DNA of 64,000 bases, from positions 186,001-250,000 of the forward strand of contig NZ_JANUDX010000005.1 of the NCBI RefSeq assembly GCF_024810105.1, in the 5' to 3' direction. The translations under genes and the position numbers were made by a program. Under the pieces are notes generated by a model that saw only the letters and a list, made by a program, of their open reading frames with translations, did no database searches and was not told where the DNA came from. The stretch is from Stenotrophomonas sp. BIGb0135 (GTDB taxonomy: Bacteria; Pseudomonadota; Gammaproteobacteria; Xanthomonadales; Xanthomonadaceae). Of the stretch, positions 17,521-26,567 are shown piece after piece (within the stretch, counting starts at the first letter, position 1; each line of letters begins with the position of its first letter).

Positions 17521-18206
17521 CCCGATGGACCACTGGCGCGTCTCATTATGTGAGACGCGCCAAGCGCAGCATCGTGACCTGATCCAACTCCCGAGGCGGC
17601 CCAGATGGACCTTCGCCCGCTATACCCCCGCGCCACCGCGCCCGCAGTCCTCGCGCTGCCCCGCGTGGCCTGCGGCGGCCTCGCCCGCACCTTGCTGCTG
17701 CACGGGCTGGGTGCGCACCCGGCGTCGCGGCTTGCCTTGCGCCAGGCGCTGCGCCGCACCGGCCAGGCCGCGCGGTGCACCTGCTGCCTGGGCCAGCGTC
17801 CGTTGGACACCTGCGTAGCCAGCCGACCAGCGGCACCCCCGTGCGCCCCGCGCCCCGAGACGGCGGTCGCCGCGAGCGCCTGAGCGCCGCGCCTGCGGCA
17901 GTGACGCACCTCGACAGTCTTGGCCGGCGCGATGGTCACGCGGTTGTCGCCGCCCTCCACGCCTGGGCGCTCCATGTCCCACGCGTGCCGATGGACGAAG
18001 CGGCTGGCGGGGTGAGCAGCCCCACGTCGCTGGCGGCAACGCCGGACACGCCTTCGAACCCTGGAAACGGCTGATTCATTGGTGGGGACGCCGCCACGAC
18101 CATCCCGGCCGGGCACAGCCCAACCAGCGCGAGCAACCGTCTCATGCGGCATCGCCCGTAAAACGCAACGGGGCACGCAGGCGCGGACCGGGCCACCCGG
18201 CGGTGG
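17521..18206. other. Gap with only doubtful coding sequence
   Basis: About 690 bp between the membrane protein and the next well-supported gene. Open frames on the plus strand around 17605-17883 (92 residues, Ala/Arg-rich) have no recognisable domain. A signal-peptide-bearing fragment on the minus strand is listed separately. No terminator or REP was found. Confidence 0.35.
17881..18145 (-). pseudogene. Possible frameshifted secreted protein
   Basis: The ATG at 18145 opens a frame with a signal-peptide-like start (MRRLLALVGLCPAGMVVAAS) and continues PPMNQPFPGFEGVSGVAASD. It then loses protein-like character, while a neighbouring frame carries SRFVHRHAWDMERPGVEGGD followed by NRVTIAPAKTVEV. 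The two parts look like one small secreted protein broken by a frameshift near 18015. No family is recognised and a sequencing error would explain it equally well. Confidence 0.3.
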
Positions 18207-19256
18207 TCAGCCCGCGTTACCCCGCGTTGCCACCTGGCGCAGCGCAAGCCGGCGCTCACCCAGTACCGCGTAAGCGAGTGCAACGCCACCGGGCAGCGGC
18301 GCGCCCGGCTGCAGCGTCGCCATGGCATGCGCCTCATCAAGCCGGTACCAGGCCCCACCCACGCGCACGAACGTTGCCGCGTCCGCGCCCTGCCGGCTCG
18401 CCCGCTCGCGCGCCTGCATCACTTCCTGCACCGGCCCACTCACCTCCAGCCGGGTCACCAGGCGTCGCCGGCCCCACATGCGCAGCGGCGGCAGGCATTG
18501 CCACACCGCCCACAGCGCGGTGAGCACCATGCCGCTGCCCAGCCACACGTTGAAACCACGGCTCACTGCCGGCAGGAACGCCAGCACCACCAGCCCCAGC
18601 AGCATCGCCCCACACAGCCACGCCGCCGCGCGCAGCACCGCGCGTGGGCGCGCCATCAGCCCCGTCCAGTCGCGTGCCTGCATCGGCGCCTCGCTGGCCG
18701 GCAGCGCGTCGAGGTCGGGGTAGGCCACCTGCAGCAGATGGCCGGGCCGCAATGCACTGAACACCAGTCGCACCTGCGTACCGGCCGGCGGCCCGGTCAC
18801 CTGTCGTGGCACGAAGCCCAGCTGTTCGTCGCTGCTTGGCGATTCCTCCAGCACCGCGTGCACCGCACCGTCCACGGCGTACACCCGCGGCCGTGCGCCC
18901 AACGCGCCGCCTTGCGGCAGGATATCGGCCGTATCCAGCCGCCCCTCCACCACGGTTACCTGCCCGTCGGCCAACACCGCGCGCAGTGCCTCCGTGCGCC
19001 GCCGGCGCGCGATGACCGCCGCGACGATGCCTGCCACGCCCAGCAGGGCGGCGACGCACATCGGTATCACGGTAGGCGCTGCATTTGCCTGGTACAGCCC
19101 CAGCCACGCGAAATAGGCGGTGGCGAGCAGGCCGATACAGGCGGCCAGCAACACCCAGGCCGTGCCGGTTTCCTGCTGGAAGGCGAGGTCGGCTTGCAGG
19201 CGGGTGCGAAGCTCAGGCGACAGCGGCTGCGGCTGGCGCGCGGGGGCAGTGGACAT
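18207..19256 (-). CDS. Membrane protein of unknown function (four helices)
   Basis: 349 residues. Two membrane helices near 29-75 (WVLLAACIGLLATAYFAWLG and VAALLGVAGIVAAVIA) are followed by a soluble domain of about 120 residues, then two more helices (LRAAAWLCGAMLLGLVVLAF and MVLTALWAVWQCL) and a basic soluble tail. The central part (GQVTVVEGRLDT, YAVDGAVHAVLEESPSSDEQ) resembles an OB-like or DUF3592-like fold only vaguely. The ATG at 19256 is the first that gives a normal N-terminus. Function unknown. Confidence 0.7.
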   Translation of the reverse strand: MSTAPARQPQPLSPELRTRLQADLAFQQETGTAWVLLAACIGLLATAYFAWLGLYQANAAPTVIPMCVAALLGVAGIVAAVIARRRRTEALRAVLADGQVTVVEGRLDTADILPQGGALGARPRVYAVDGAVHAVLEESPSSDEQLGFVPRQVTGPPAGTQVRLVFSALRPGHLLQVAYPDLDALPASEAPMQARDWTGLMARPRAVLRAAAWLCGAMLLGLVVLAFLPAVSRGFNVWLGSGMVLTALWAVWQCLPPLRMWGRRRLVTRLEVSGPVQEVMQARERASRQGADAATFVRVGGAWYRLDEAHAMATLQPGAPLPGGVALAYAVLGERRLALRQVATRGNAG

Positions 19257-19372
19257 CCTTGATCTCATGCGACGGCGTGTCGGGAAGTATGACCGAGATT
19301 CATCGCGGCCTCCGCAGCGTGCCGCCAAACACCTGCTATCGTTGCGGCCCCTGCTTTTCACGGACCGAAACC

Positions 19373-20059
19373 ATGCAGACCACGCTTCAAGGGCGCTCCT
19401 ACCAGCGCGGTGAAATCACCCTGGAGGAGCTGGCGGCCCTCACCGCAGGCTTCAACTACGCCAGCGCGCTGCTGGACGAGGATCTGCTGGGCAACGACTA
19501 CGATGCCGTCGTGGTAGACGGCGACCTGCACCTGCCGTCACTGACCCTCGGCGAGCCCCTCGCCTTCCTGGTGGTCACCGGCAACCTCGTCATCGACGGC
19601 GCCTGCGTGGACTGCGACGAGCCCGCCACCGGCCTGTACGTGCTTGGCAACCTGCAGGCCGGCTCGGTGTGGACCGGCGGCATGCTGGGCGTGCAGGGCG
19701 ACCTCACCGTGGCCCGCACCCTGGCCGGGTTCTACAACGACTACGCAGCCATCGTGAAAGGCACCACGCGTGCCGCGGTGTTCTTCCCGGAAAACCATTA
19801 CTTCCAGTTCGAGGGCGCCCCCACGTTCGACGTGGTGCTGGGCAATGCCGCCCCTTACCGCGTGCCGACGCAGTGGGCCGCCCGGGTGACCGAAACCCTC
19901 AAGGGCCGTGCGCTGCTCGACCGCGCCGTGGGCCTGGAAAGCGAGGATCTGCCCGCGCTGTCGGCCGAGCAGATCGAGACCTTCGGTGCTACCGAGCTGC
20001 TGGATGCCCACGCGCTCTACACACGCGTACAGGCCGACAGCCCCGTGCTGAGCGACTGA
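19373..20059 (+). CDS. Beta-helix-like (bactofilin-like) cytosolic protein
   Basis: 228 residues without a signal peptide or membrane segment. Repeating short beta-strand motifs such as DYDAVVVDGDLHLPSLTLGE, LVVTGNLVIDGACVD, LYVLGNLQAGSVWTGGMLGV and QGDLTVARTL suggest a right-handed beta-helix as in polymer-forming bactofilins, though the C-terminal third is different. Homologues are annotated as hypothetical or polymer-forming proteins as far as I recall. It is monocistronic, divergent from the membrane gene at 18207-19256. Confidence 0.65.
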   Translation: MQTTLQGRSYQRGEITLEELAALTAGFNYASALLDEDLLGNDYDAVVVDGDLHLPSLTLGEPLAFLVVTGNLVIDGACVDCDEPATGLYVLGNLQAGSVWTGGMLGVQGDLTVARTLAGFYNDYAAIVKGTTRAAVFFPENHYFQFEGAPTFDVVLGNAAPYRVPTQWAARVTETLKGRALLDRAVGLESEDLPALSAEQIETFGATELLDAHALYTRVQADSPVLSD

Positions 20060-20122
20060 CCCAGCCGCCGGCACCACGCGCGTTGCCCAGCCGCTCACGG
20101 CACCGGGCAACGCGTTGCGGCA

Positions 20123-21268
20123 TCAGTCCAGCGCAATGCGGGCCACGGACTCTTCGCTGCCCTTGGCATCCTTGTCGCCGTTCTTCACCGTCACGTACAG
20201 CACATTCCTGCGGGCATCCAATGCCAGGCTGTTCGGATGGGTGGGCACCGCGTAGCTGGCCAACTGCGTGTAGGTATCGCTGTTGTATGCCGTCACGCTG
20301 CCGCCGTCGCGGTTGGTCACGTACAGGCGCTTGCGCGGCGCATCCAGCAGGATGCCCAGCGGGCCGGCGTCGGTGGCGATGCTGGCCAGTTCCTTGCCGC
20401 TGGTGCGGTCCAGCACCAGCACGCGCTGGCCGGGGTGCGAGGAAGTGAAGCCCGAGCTGCTGGCCTGGTACTTGCGGATCATCTCCGAGCCCTGGTCCGT
20501 CACGAACAGGCGCTTGCCGGCCGGGTCCAGCGCGATGTTCATCGGCTGCTCGGCACCCACCTTGAAGCGCTGCTCCACCTTGCCGCTGTCGGTGCCCACG
20601 GTGACCACTTCGGCCAGCAGGTTGGAGGTGTACACGCGCTTGCCCTTGGCATCCAGCGCCAGCCCCGGCGCCTTGGCATTGCCCAGGCCGGGAATGGTGT
20701 TGATCACCTTCAACGTCTGCGTGTCCACCACGAACAGCACGCTGCCGTCACCGGAGTGGCCGGTCACGTACAGGCGGTGATTGGGCGCATCCACCACCAG
20801 CTCGCGCAGGTCGTGCGTGTAGGCGGCCTTGCCATCCTTGCCGACCACTTTCTCCATCAGCTGCACGGTGCCGATGGCCTTGTTGGCGGCGGTGTCGACC
20901 ACGGTTACCGAGGTATCGACGGTATTGCCGACGTACAGGCGATCGCCCGCGTCATCGAGCACTACGCCGAAGCCTTTGCGCTCCAGCGGGATACGCGCTT
21001 CGACGGCGAGCGTGTCCGGGTTCAGGCGCAGCACCTGGGCCGGGCCGGCGGCATCGCCGAAGCCACCGGAGGACGCGACAAACACGGCGTTCTGCTTCGG
21101 GCTGAAGGCCAGCTCATACAGGCCCTGGGCCACCGGCTTGCGCTGGACAGCGGCTTCAGTGGCAGCAGACGGGGTGGTCTTGCCGAGGGCGAAGGCCGAC
21201 GGGGCGCCGAGGGTGAGGCTGACGGCGAGGGCCAGCGTGGCCGAACGGAGGAGGAAACGTGGGTGCAT
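20123..21268 (-). CDS. YncE-like secreted seven-bladed beta-propeller
   Basis: 381 residues. A signal peptide (MHPRFLLRSATLALAVSLTL, cleaved near AFA) is followed by YVTN-type beta-propeller repeats: NAVFVASSGGFGD, DRLYVGNTVDTSVTVVDT, HRLYVTGHSGDG, KRVYTSNLLAEVVTV, KRLFVTDQGSE, KRLYVTNRDGGSVTAYN and NVLYVTVKN. E. coli YncE is a periplasmic protein of this kind that binds DNA in vitro and is under MarA/Fur influence; the role here is unknown. The ATG at 21268 gives the complete signal peptide. Confidence 0.88.
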   Translation of the reverse strand: MHPRFLLRSATLALAVSLTLGAPSAFALGKTTPSAATEAAVQRKPVAQGLYELAFSPKQNAVFVASSGGFGDAAGPAQVLRLNPDTLAVEARIPLERKGFGVVLDDAGDRLYVGNTVDTSVTVVDTAANKAIGTVQLMEKVVGKDGKAAYTHDLRELVVDAPNHRLYVTGHSGDGSVLFVVDTQTLKVINTIPGLGNAKAPGLALDAKGKRVYTSNLLAEVVTVGTDSGKVEQRFKVGAEQPMNIALDPAGKRLFVTDQGSEMIRKYQASSSGFTSSHPGQRVLVLDRTSGKELASIATDAGPLGILLDAPRKRLYVTNRDGGSVTAYNSDTYTQLASYAVPTHPNSLALDARRNVLYVTVKNGDKDAKGSEESVARIALD

Positions 21269-21395
21269 GCGAGCGTCCTTGTGAGAGGCAGAGGAGAGAG
21301 ATCCTTGGCTCGCGTGGCCGCTGGGGAGCGGCCATCCACACGCAGGGGACGGTGTGGGAAGGCTGGCTGGCGGGGACATGGTAGCAGCTGGGCCG

Positions 21396-22547
21396 CTATT
21401 CTCCTCCGCCGCCCCCGCCGTCGCCATCCATGGTCATGACGCGTGCGTTGGCCTCCAACTGCGCCTGCTGCCCCTGGGCCTGCTGCTCCATCTGCTGTGC
21501 CTGCAACCGCTGCTGTTCCTGATTCTGCGCCTCCAACTGCTGCATGGCCTCTTCCACCGGCGTCTCCACCGCCTGCCGCGTACGCATCGACGCACGCCGG
21601 CCTGCGGGGTCGCCGATGTCGCCCTCTACCAGGAAGACGAACTCTGCCTCGGGGGACGTGGCCGTTGCGCTGCTCATCACCACATGGTCTGCCCGCGTCA
21701 GCCCGTTGCCCTTTGCGAGTACGAACAGGCTTGCCGACATCCGTTCGCTGGTCGCGTCGAAGGTCCGTCCATATTCGGCATCCACGGCCGCTACGCCACC
21801 GCGTATCTGCTGGAAGAGTGGATAGTCTGGGTGGTCTGGTTTGCTTGGCCACGCCGGATGGCGCTCAGGCTCCTTCCGATCGGGCGTATTGGCGTCAACG
21901 TCGAGGCTGGTGTGATCACGCTCGGCAAGCCGTGGTGCCGGGGCTGCCCAAGTCGACTGATGGATAGGTACGTACACCGCGCCATTATCGGCGGATGTGG
22001 AGCCAGGGCGCTCGAACTGCGCACTTTTCGAAGGCGTAGCTCCAGCAAAAACCTGCGCCGGCATTTCTTCGGTCGAGCGCGGCTCTTCCGGTTCGGCCAG
22101 CTTTCGGGCCCTCCATGCAGGCTGCTCGCGGCCTGCGGCGCTATCGTTGACAGGCGGAGGTTCCACGCCGTGGCTGGAAAAATCGTCGCGCGGAAGGTCG
22201 CCCCGCTCCCTCACCTATACGCTGTCGATGTAGTCCCAGAGCGCCTTGTCGCCAATCCAGACATGCTTCCATGCCGCTTGCGACATCAATCGTTCTTTTA
22301 AGTCTGCTTTGTGCACTGCATCTTGATTCCCGCTTGCCTTCGCAGCTTCAAGTTCCGCCCTTGCCTCGCTTTTAAAGGCTTCCAAGCGCCCTTCCAATGC
22401 CCAAATAGCAAGCTCCAACCGGGGCGTAGCCGAACTCGGCTCCTTTGCCACGGCAGTGAGGACGTCCTGCAAACGATCGATATGCTCCGGATAGTCCTTG
22501 AACATTTCACGGAGCTTGAGTGGGACCGGTGGGACGTGCTGAGGCAT
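21396..22547 (-). pseudogene. XVIPCD T4SS effector interrupted by an in-frame amber codon
   Basis: The frame from ATG 22547 runs 110 codons to a TAG at 22215-22217, then continues open in the same frame to 21396 (272 more codons; the next codon is GTG, without a ribosome-binding site). The first part (LKLREMFKDYPEHIDRLQDV, ending in VWIGDKALWDYIDSV) has no named family. The second holds a Pro-rich linker and a typical XVIPCD (HPDYPLFQQIRGGVAAVDAE, then RTFDATSERMSASLFVLAKG, VVMSSATATSP, FLVEGDIGDP) and a Gln-rich tail. XVIPCD takes toxins to VirD4 of the Xanthomonadales X-T4SS. Either this is one effector with a nonsense mutation, or two adjacent genes. Confidence 0.7.
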
Positions 22548-22587
22548 GGTGGATTTCCTTCATCGTCTGATGCGTGACCACTCCATC

Positions 22588-22862
22588 TCAACCTACTACG
22601 CCATAGATAGATACCGGCTGCCCCGCCTCTTTTGCATTCTTGAAGTAGTTCCAGGGATCATCGTCACCGATCCAGACTTGTTTCAAGTGGACTTGCGGCA
22701 TCAACCTGAACTTTGCCTCGGCCGCCGCAGTCTGGCTTGGAACAGCCGTTGCGCTGATTCGCCCGAGATCTCACAGAACACTCCACCATGAGTACCACTG
22801 AGAAGAGTGTCGGGCTCAAAGACGAGGTAGGCGCGCTTCGGAGGCTTGTTCTCTTTAGTCAT
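22588..22862 (-). pseudogene. Frameshifted relic upstream of the XVIPCD gene
   Basis: ATG 22862 starts MTKENKPPKRAYLVFEPDTL, then LLSGTHGGVFCEISGESAQ. The frame shifts near 22740, after which AAAEAKFRLMPQVHLKQVWI continues with GDDDPWNYFKNAKEAGQPV and stops at 22588. Its end is related to the end of the first part of the next gene downstream (KHVWIGDKALWDYIDSV), which starts 41 bp further on. No family name is known to me. It may be a decayed partner or duplicated module of the adjacent effector locus. Confidence 0.5.
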
Positions 22863-23048
22863 GGAAGGCAGCCGGCTCATGAGTGTTCTTGGGCTACCTG
22901 GGGTGCTCCGCATACTGCCCGATGTGGCCCCGCTGCCAAGGCCTGCAATGAAGCACATGGGGCGTCAGGCAAGCCGGCCAACTGCTTCATTGGTCTTCCA
23001 GCTTGTTCTGATCGATACGATGACACCTCTCATCGTTGGACAGCGTAA

Positions 23049-23249
23049 TCAGCTCGGCCAAGGCGACAGCCAACTGGGATATACCCCCTCGGCGAGAACG
23101 ATGCGGCCAGCTACGCGCAGCGGTTTCGTTTGGGAGCGGCTGATGCCACGTCGCGAGAGCGCGTCATCTGTAGTAACGGCGACATACCGGATACCGGACT
23201 TGCTGCTGCTTTGATCCATGTTCGCCATTACAAGTCCCTGTGCAAGTCC
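23049..23249 (-). pseudogene. C-terminal relic (copy A) of the 166-residue island family
   Basis: Only the last 60 or so residues remain (GLAQGLVMANMDQSSSK, then RYVAVTTDDALSRRGIS and AGRIVLAEG). The DNA is nearly identical to the 3' part of the intact copy at 25674-26174, showing a recent duplication. Upstream coding sequence of the family is missing. See copies B, C and D. Confidence 0.65.
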
Positions 23250-23411
23250 GTGCTCCGCCGCTCGTGCTCCCTCGATGCTGGCACGCCGCGACGTAACCTC
23301 CCCCTGCTGACATGGGATTGTCCACCCTACGCTATCAGCATTTGTTGCTGCGCAAAGATGTGAGTACGCTTGCAGTGCGCGGCACACCGCCAATACCACC
23401 GAGGGACTTTC

Positions 23412-24038
23412 ATGAGCTGTATCCGGCGCTGCCTGATGTCACTGCCCCTCGTGCTGCTTTCAACGCTTTTGCTCGCCTGCGCGAGCCCGGCAGAGCCCGG
23501 GCCGCCTGACCCCCCTGCTGCGGGCGCCAAGCCAGCAGCTACGCTCCCCGAGCTCCAGAATCGGCTGATTCATTACGCCGATTCCCTGAAGCAGCCAAAG
23601 GACTCCGCCCAGCACGTCTTCACCTCCATGCTGGGCGTAACTCTGGCCCCCATCGCACCCGGCGCAAAAAGCGGACGCGTCAAGGACATGCCACTGAGCG
23701 GTGGCTACATGTTCTACGCCAGTTCGTTGGCAACCCAGCCACCGCATACGTTCGGCGATTACGAGGTCGGCATCTATCGACACGGCGGACCTGCATTCAC
23801 CGAGGACGAGAGATCACCCTGCGTCTGGGACGCCGCTATAGCGCGGCAGCGTCTGGAGTCGATTGGCTATCAGGCGGGTGGCGAACGACCGTTTCAGCGC
23901 GGCAGGCGACAGGAGTTCTGGCGGCCAATTGAAGACAGCGAAAAGGAGTTCTATGTACATCTGCTTACCTACACGGCGGTGGCTGGACAGGAAAAGACGT
24001 GCGTCTATGCAATTCGCTTCTCTGGGGGTAATCCATGA
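23412..24038 (+). CDS. Putative immunity lipoprotein (X-Tfi candidate)
   Basis: 208 residues. The N-terminus SLPLVLLSTLLLACASPAEP has a lipobox (LLAC), so the mature protein should be a lipoprotein facing the periplasm. After a Pro-rich stretch there is a globular domain (LIHYADSLKQPKDSAQHVFT, then SGGYMFYASSLATQPPHTFG and YVHLLTYTAV) with no named family. GAGGG lies 6 nt before the ATG. The stop overlaps the start of the next gene (ATGA), which encodes an XVIPCD effector; known X-T4SS immunity proteins are periplasmic lipoproteins made from the gene beside their effector. Immunity function is inferred from this arrangement. Confidence 0.72.
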   Translation: MSCIRRCLMSLPLVLLSTLLLACASPAEPGPPDPPAAGAKPAATLPELQNRLIHYADSLKQPKDSAQHVFTSMLGVTLAPIAPGAKSGRVKDMPLSGGYMFYASSLATQPPHTFGDYEVGIYRHGGPAFTEDERSPCVWDAAIARQRLESIGYQAGGERPFQRGRRQEFWRPIEDSEKEFYVHLLTYTAVAGQEKTCVYAIRFSGGNP

Positions 24039-25462
24039 AGCCGCTTGACGCTCGCATCGAACCACTTCTGGCAGGCCTGTCCGGTGACCCAAGGCTGCCC
24101 AAGGGCACCGAAGAGAGCATTCGTCGTGCCATCTCTGAATCGCCGTTCCTCTCAAACCTTCTTGCAAATGCTGCTGGTGATCGACAGATCGGACGGATAG
24201 CGATCTCGTACGGCGAAAACAACGGCGGACATTTCCAGGATGGACCCAATGGAGGGCCTGGCACCATCTACGTGAGTTCAGCTTCCTTTGTGGACCGCAA
24301 CGAAGCGCAGAGGCTCAACGTGCTGACTGAGATCCTGGGGCATGAAACGATGCACGGGGTTCTAACCAAGCATCGAGCGCAGGCACTATCGGAATACGTT
24401 GGCAGCTACAGAGGCTTGATGGATGAGGCCTATCAATCCAGAGCTGCAGTGGTGGATCTCACGGGTCCAGTCCGCATCTACCTGGACAGAGGACGGCAGG
24501 AGGAAGCGCTGGCTGAGGTGGCAGGCTTGAGAGCACTGAACAGTCGAATCGCCCATGCAGACCCAACCGCATCCAAGGATGATATGGCAGCGAAACTGCT
24601 GTCGTCTTCAACCTCACGGTGTGTAGACGGAGGGGCCGGTGACCGCAGGCTCGCGCCAGGGCTCTCCTACGACGAAATTTCGAAACGGACTGCCGACGGC
24701 GACAGGCCGCTACACCACGCGGTAGAACGTTGCTTCTACGATGGAAAGGGCACCTTGGGGCGGCATGGCGACTCGGACTACCGCAATTACTATGGTGTAG
24801 CACCGATAACGAGCGTCGCCCAGGATTACGCCTATCAGTCACGCGGACGCCAGCCGCCCGAGGTGCGCATTGACTTTCGAGAGCTCGGCCTGGAGCCCAG
24901 ACAGCTTGAGCGAAACGGATTGGACCTAGGTTCCGCCAGAGTTTTCCCTGTCTCAGACTTTGGGAAGGATGGCTTTGGCAGGATCGAGCTGAACAACACC
25001 GGTGCAAATGGCCGGAGGGCCGATCCCCCAAATCGTGCGCTTCCGTCGGATGGCCCGCCTTCTATCGAGCTTGGCGCGCATGACCGACACCTGCTCAATC
25101 AGATTCGGGACAAGGTGGGTGAACTGGATAGAGCACACGGACGCCAGTTCGACCAGACAAGTGAGCGCGTATCGGCCAGTCTGCTTGTCAGTGCGAAAAT
25201 GGCAGGATTGAGCAGTGTGGATCACGTTCTTTCCAGCAACGCAACCGCGAACGTTCCTGCTGGTCATACGCTGCACATAGTGCAAGGTGACCTGACCAAT
25301 CCCACGTCACCGCGTGCACATGTGCTTGCATCGCAGACCGTGCAACGGCCTGCACAAGAGAGCCTGGAGCAAGCCGCAGCGATGGGACAGCAGCAGTCAC
25401 AGGCAATGGACACGCAGCGGGCTGTGGAGCGCCAGGAGCCCCCGCCGCTCCATGCCAGGTAG
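24035..25462 (+). CDS. X-T4SS effector with HExxH metallopeptidase-like domain and XVIPCD
   Basis: 475 residues without a signal peptide, as expected for a type IV substrate. The N-terminal domain has EILGHETMHGVLTKHR, with HETMH at residues 103-107, the zinc-ligand pattern of zincin peptidases. A middle region follows (RPLHHAVERCFYDGKGTLGR, YNYYGVAPITSVAQDYAYQS-like stretch). The C-terminal XVIPCD is about residues 346-455 (QIRDKVGELDRAHGRQFDQT, SERVSASLLVSAKMAGLSSV, HVLSSNATANVPAGHTLHIV). The tail is Gln-rich. Predicted role: a toxin delivered into rival bacteria by the X-T4SS, acting on a cell-wall or periplasmic target blocked by the lipoprotein encoded just upstream. Confidence 0.82.
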   Translation: MKPLDARIEPLLAGLSGDPRLPKGTEESIRRAISESPFLSNLLANAAGDRQIGRIAISYGENNGGHFQDGPNGGPGTIYVSSASFVDRNEAQRLNVLTEILGHETMHGVLTKHRAQALSEYVGSYRGLMDEAYQSRAAVVDLTGPVRIYLDRGRQEEALAEVAGLRALNSRIAHADPTASKDDMAAKLLSSSTSRCVDGGAGDRRLAPGLSYDEISKRTADGDRPLHHAVERCFYDGKGTLGRHGDSDYRNYYGVAPITSVAQDYAYQSRGRQPPEVRIDFRELGLEPRQLERNGLDLGSARVFPVSDFGKDGFGRIELNNTGANGRRADPPNRALPSDGPPSIELGAHDRHLLNQIRDKVGELDRAHGRQFDQTSERVSASLLVSAKMAGLSSVDHVLSSNATANVPAGHTLHIVQGDLTNPTSPRAHVLASQTVQRPAQESLEQAAAMGQQQSQAMDTQRAVERQEPPPLHAR

Positions 25463-25673
25463 TCGGTCAGGAGGGCCAGTAGACCAGCGGCTTGAAATGC
25501 GCCCACCGCTTCAGCGAGCGCACTTCCTTGGTCCTCGGCGTGCGCGACTGTTGCCACTTATTCCGCTCGCCGCGGCGCGACGCCTGTCCGGCGCGGCTGG
25601 AGGGCAACCGTTTCCGACTGACGCGGCCACATCAGAGGCATCTTCGTCGTGCCCGCCCGAGACCCTCACGTCG
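25463..25673. other. Gap with an orphan C-terminal coding scrap
   Basis: On the minus strand an open stretch of about 50 codons ends at 25467 with TPRTKEVRSLKRWAHFKPLV followed by YWPS. It has no start codon and no recognised family, so it looks like the 3' remnant of a deleted gene. Nothing else is visible here. Confidence 0.3.
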
Positions 25674-26174
25674 TCAGTCGGCGCGGACTGGGATACGTCC
25701 CTCGGCCAGGACGATACGGCCTGCTTCAGACGGAAGGTTCATTTGGGAAGGGTTGATGCCACGACGCGAGAGCGCGTCGTCTGTAGTAACGGCAACATAC
25801 CGGATACTGTACTTACTACTGCTCTGATCCATGTTCGCCATTACAAGTCCTTGTGCAAGTCCGATCAAGAAGGTGAGATCTTCGTCTGTACTTCCCAATA
25901 TTCTCTTGAAGCTAAAAACGGATTCAAGCACCCAGTCACGTCCCATGTCGAGCGTAAACACTCGTTCGTGCCCACCCTCAGCTTCCATCATCGCCTCACT
26001 TCCAAACAATCCCAACCCATCTACGCGCACACCATCAACGTAGAACAGGTACTGATACTCGTCGTGACTTGGATCCTCCGGTGGACTGGCGGGAAGCACT
26101 CGAGGTGATGTGATTACGACTCGATTGTCTTGATCAACGGCAGAGCCTGGTTGAGGCGTGAAATTCAATGGCAT
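25674..26174 (-). CDS. Island-specific 166-residue protein, copy B (intact)
   Basis: 166 residues, acidic, no signal peptide or membrane segment. Features shared with copy D: a start MPLNFTPQPGSAVDQD, an ITSPRVLP block, EYQYLFYVDGVRVDGLGLFG with GSEAMMEAEG, TLDMGRDWVLESVFSFKRIL, and a C-terminal half RYVAVTTDDALSRRGI with RIVLAEGRIP. No family name is known to me. It lies in a minus-strand run of paralogues (D, C, B) inside the X-T4SS effector island. Possible roles are cytosolic immunity proteins, chaperones or effectors without XVIPCD; the sequence does not decide. Confidence 0.65.
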   Translation of the reverse strand: MPLNFTPQPGSAVDQDNRVVITSPRVLPASPPEDPSHDEYQYLFYVDGVRVDGLGLFGSEAMMEAEGGHERVFTLDMGRDWVLESVFSFKRILGSTDEDLTFLIGLAQGLVMANMDQSSSKYSIRYVAVTTDDALSRRGINPSQMNLPSEAGRIVLAEGRIPVRAD

Positions 26175-26315
26175 GGCGGGTCCTTCAACTTGGACGGATC
26201 CAGAGCGTGGAATGTAGTCCGGCGGCCACCTGTCGCCGCCTCGGCCAACTCAACAGCGCCATCCGACAACGCGGCGGCTGTGTCACGGACAAAGACATCG
26301 GCGCGGACCACTGCA

Positions 26316-26567
26316 CTACGTGAGGTTGGCCGGAACGGCCGACTCTGCCAACACAATATTGCCCGTGGGCCTGGGCGCGCCTGCGACCAGGATCGAGACT
26401 CCAGCTCGATCAAGCGCTTCAGCGGTGGTGACAGCTACATACCGAACGTGGCCCCTGTTATCGGCTCGCCCCGCGTAGGCCAACACCAGAACCCGCGGTT
26501 GCGGAATTGAGATGCCCGTACTCGGATCAAACGACGAAGCGGGTTCAGCCTGGAAACAGAGAGGCAC
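26316..26567 (-). pseudogene. Island-specific family, copy C (internal deletion)
   Basis: 83 residues. The N-terminus MPLCFQAEPASSFDPSTGIS with IPQPRVLVLAY matches the start of copies B and D, and the C-terminus RYVAVTTAEALDRAG with NIVLAESAVPA matches their end, but the central 80 or so residues are missing. The reading frame stays open across the junction. An in-frame deletion product is likely non-functional, although a shortened protein cannot be excluded. Confidence 0.6.
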
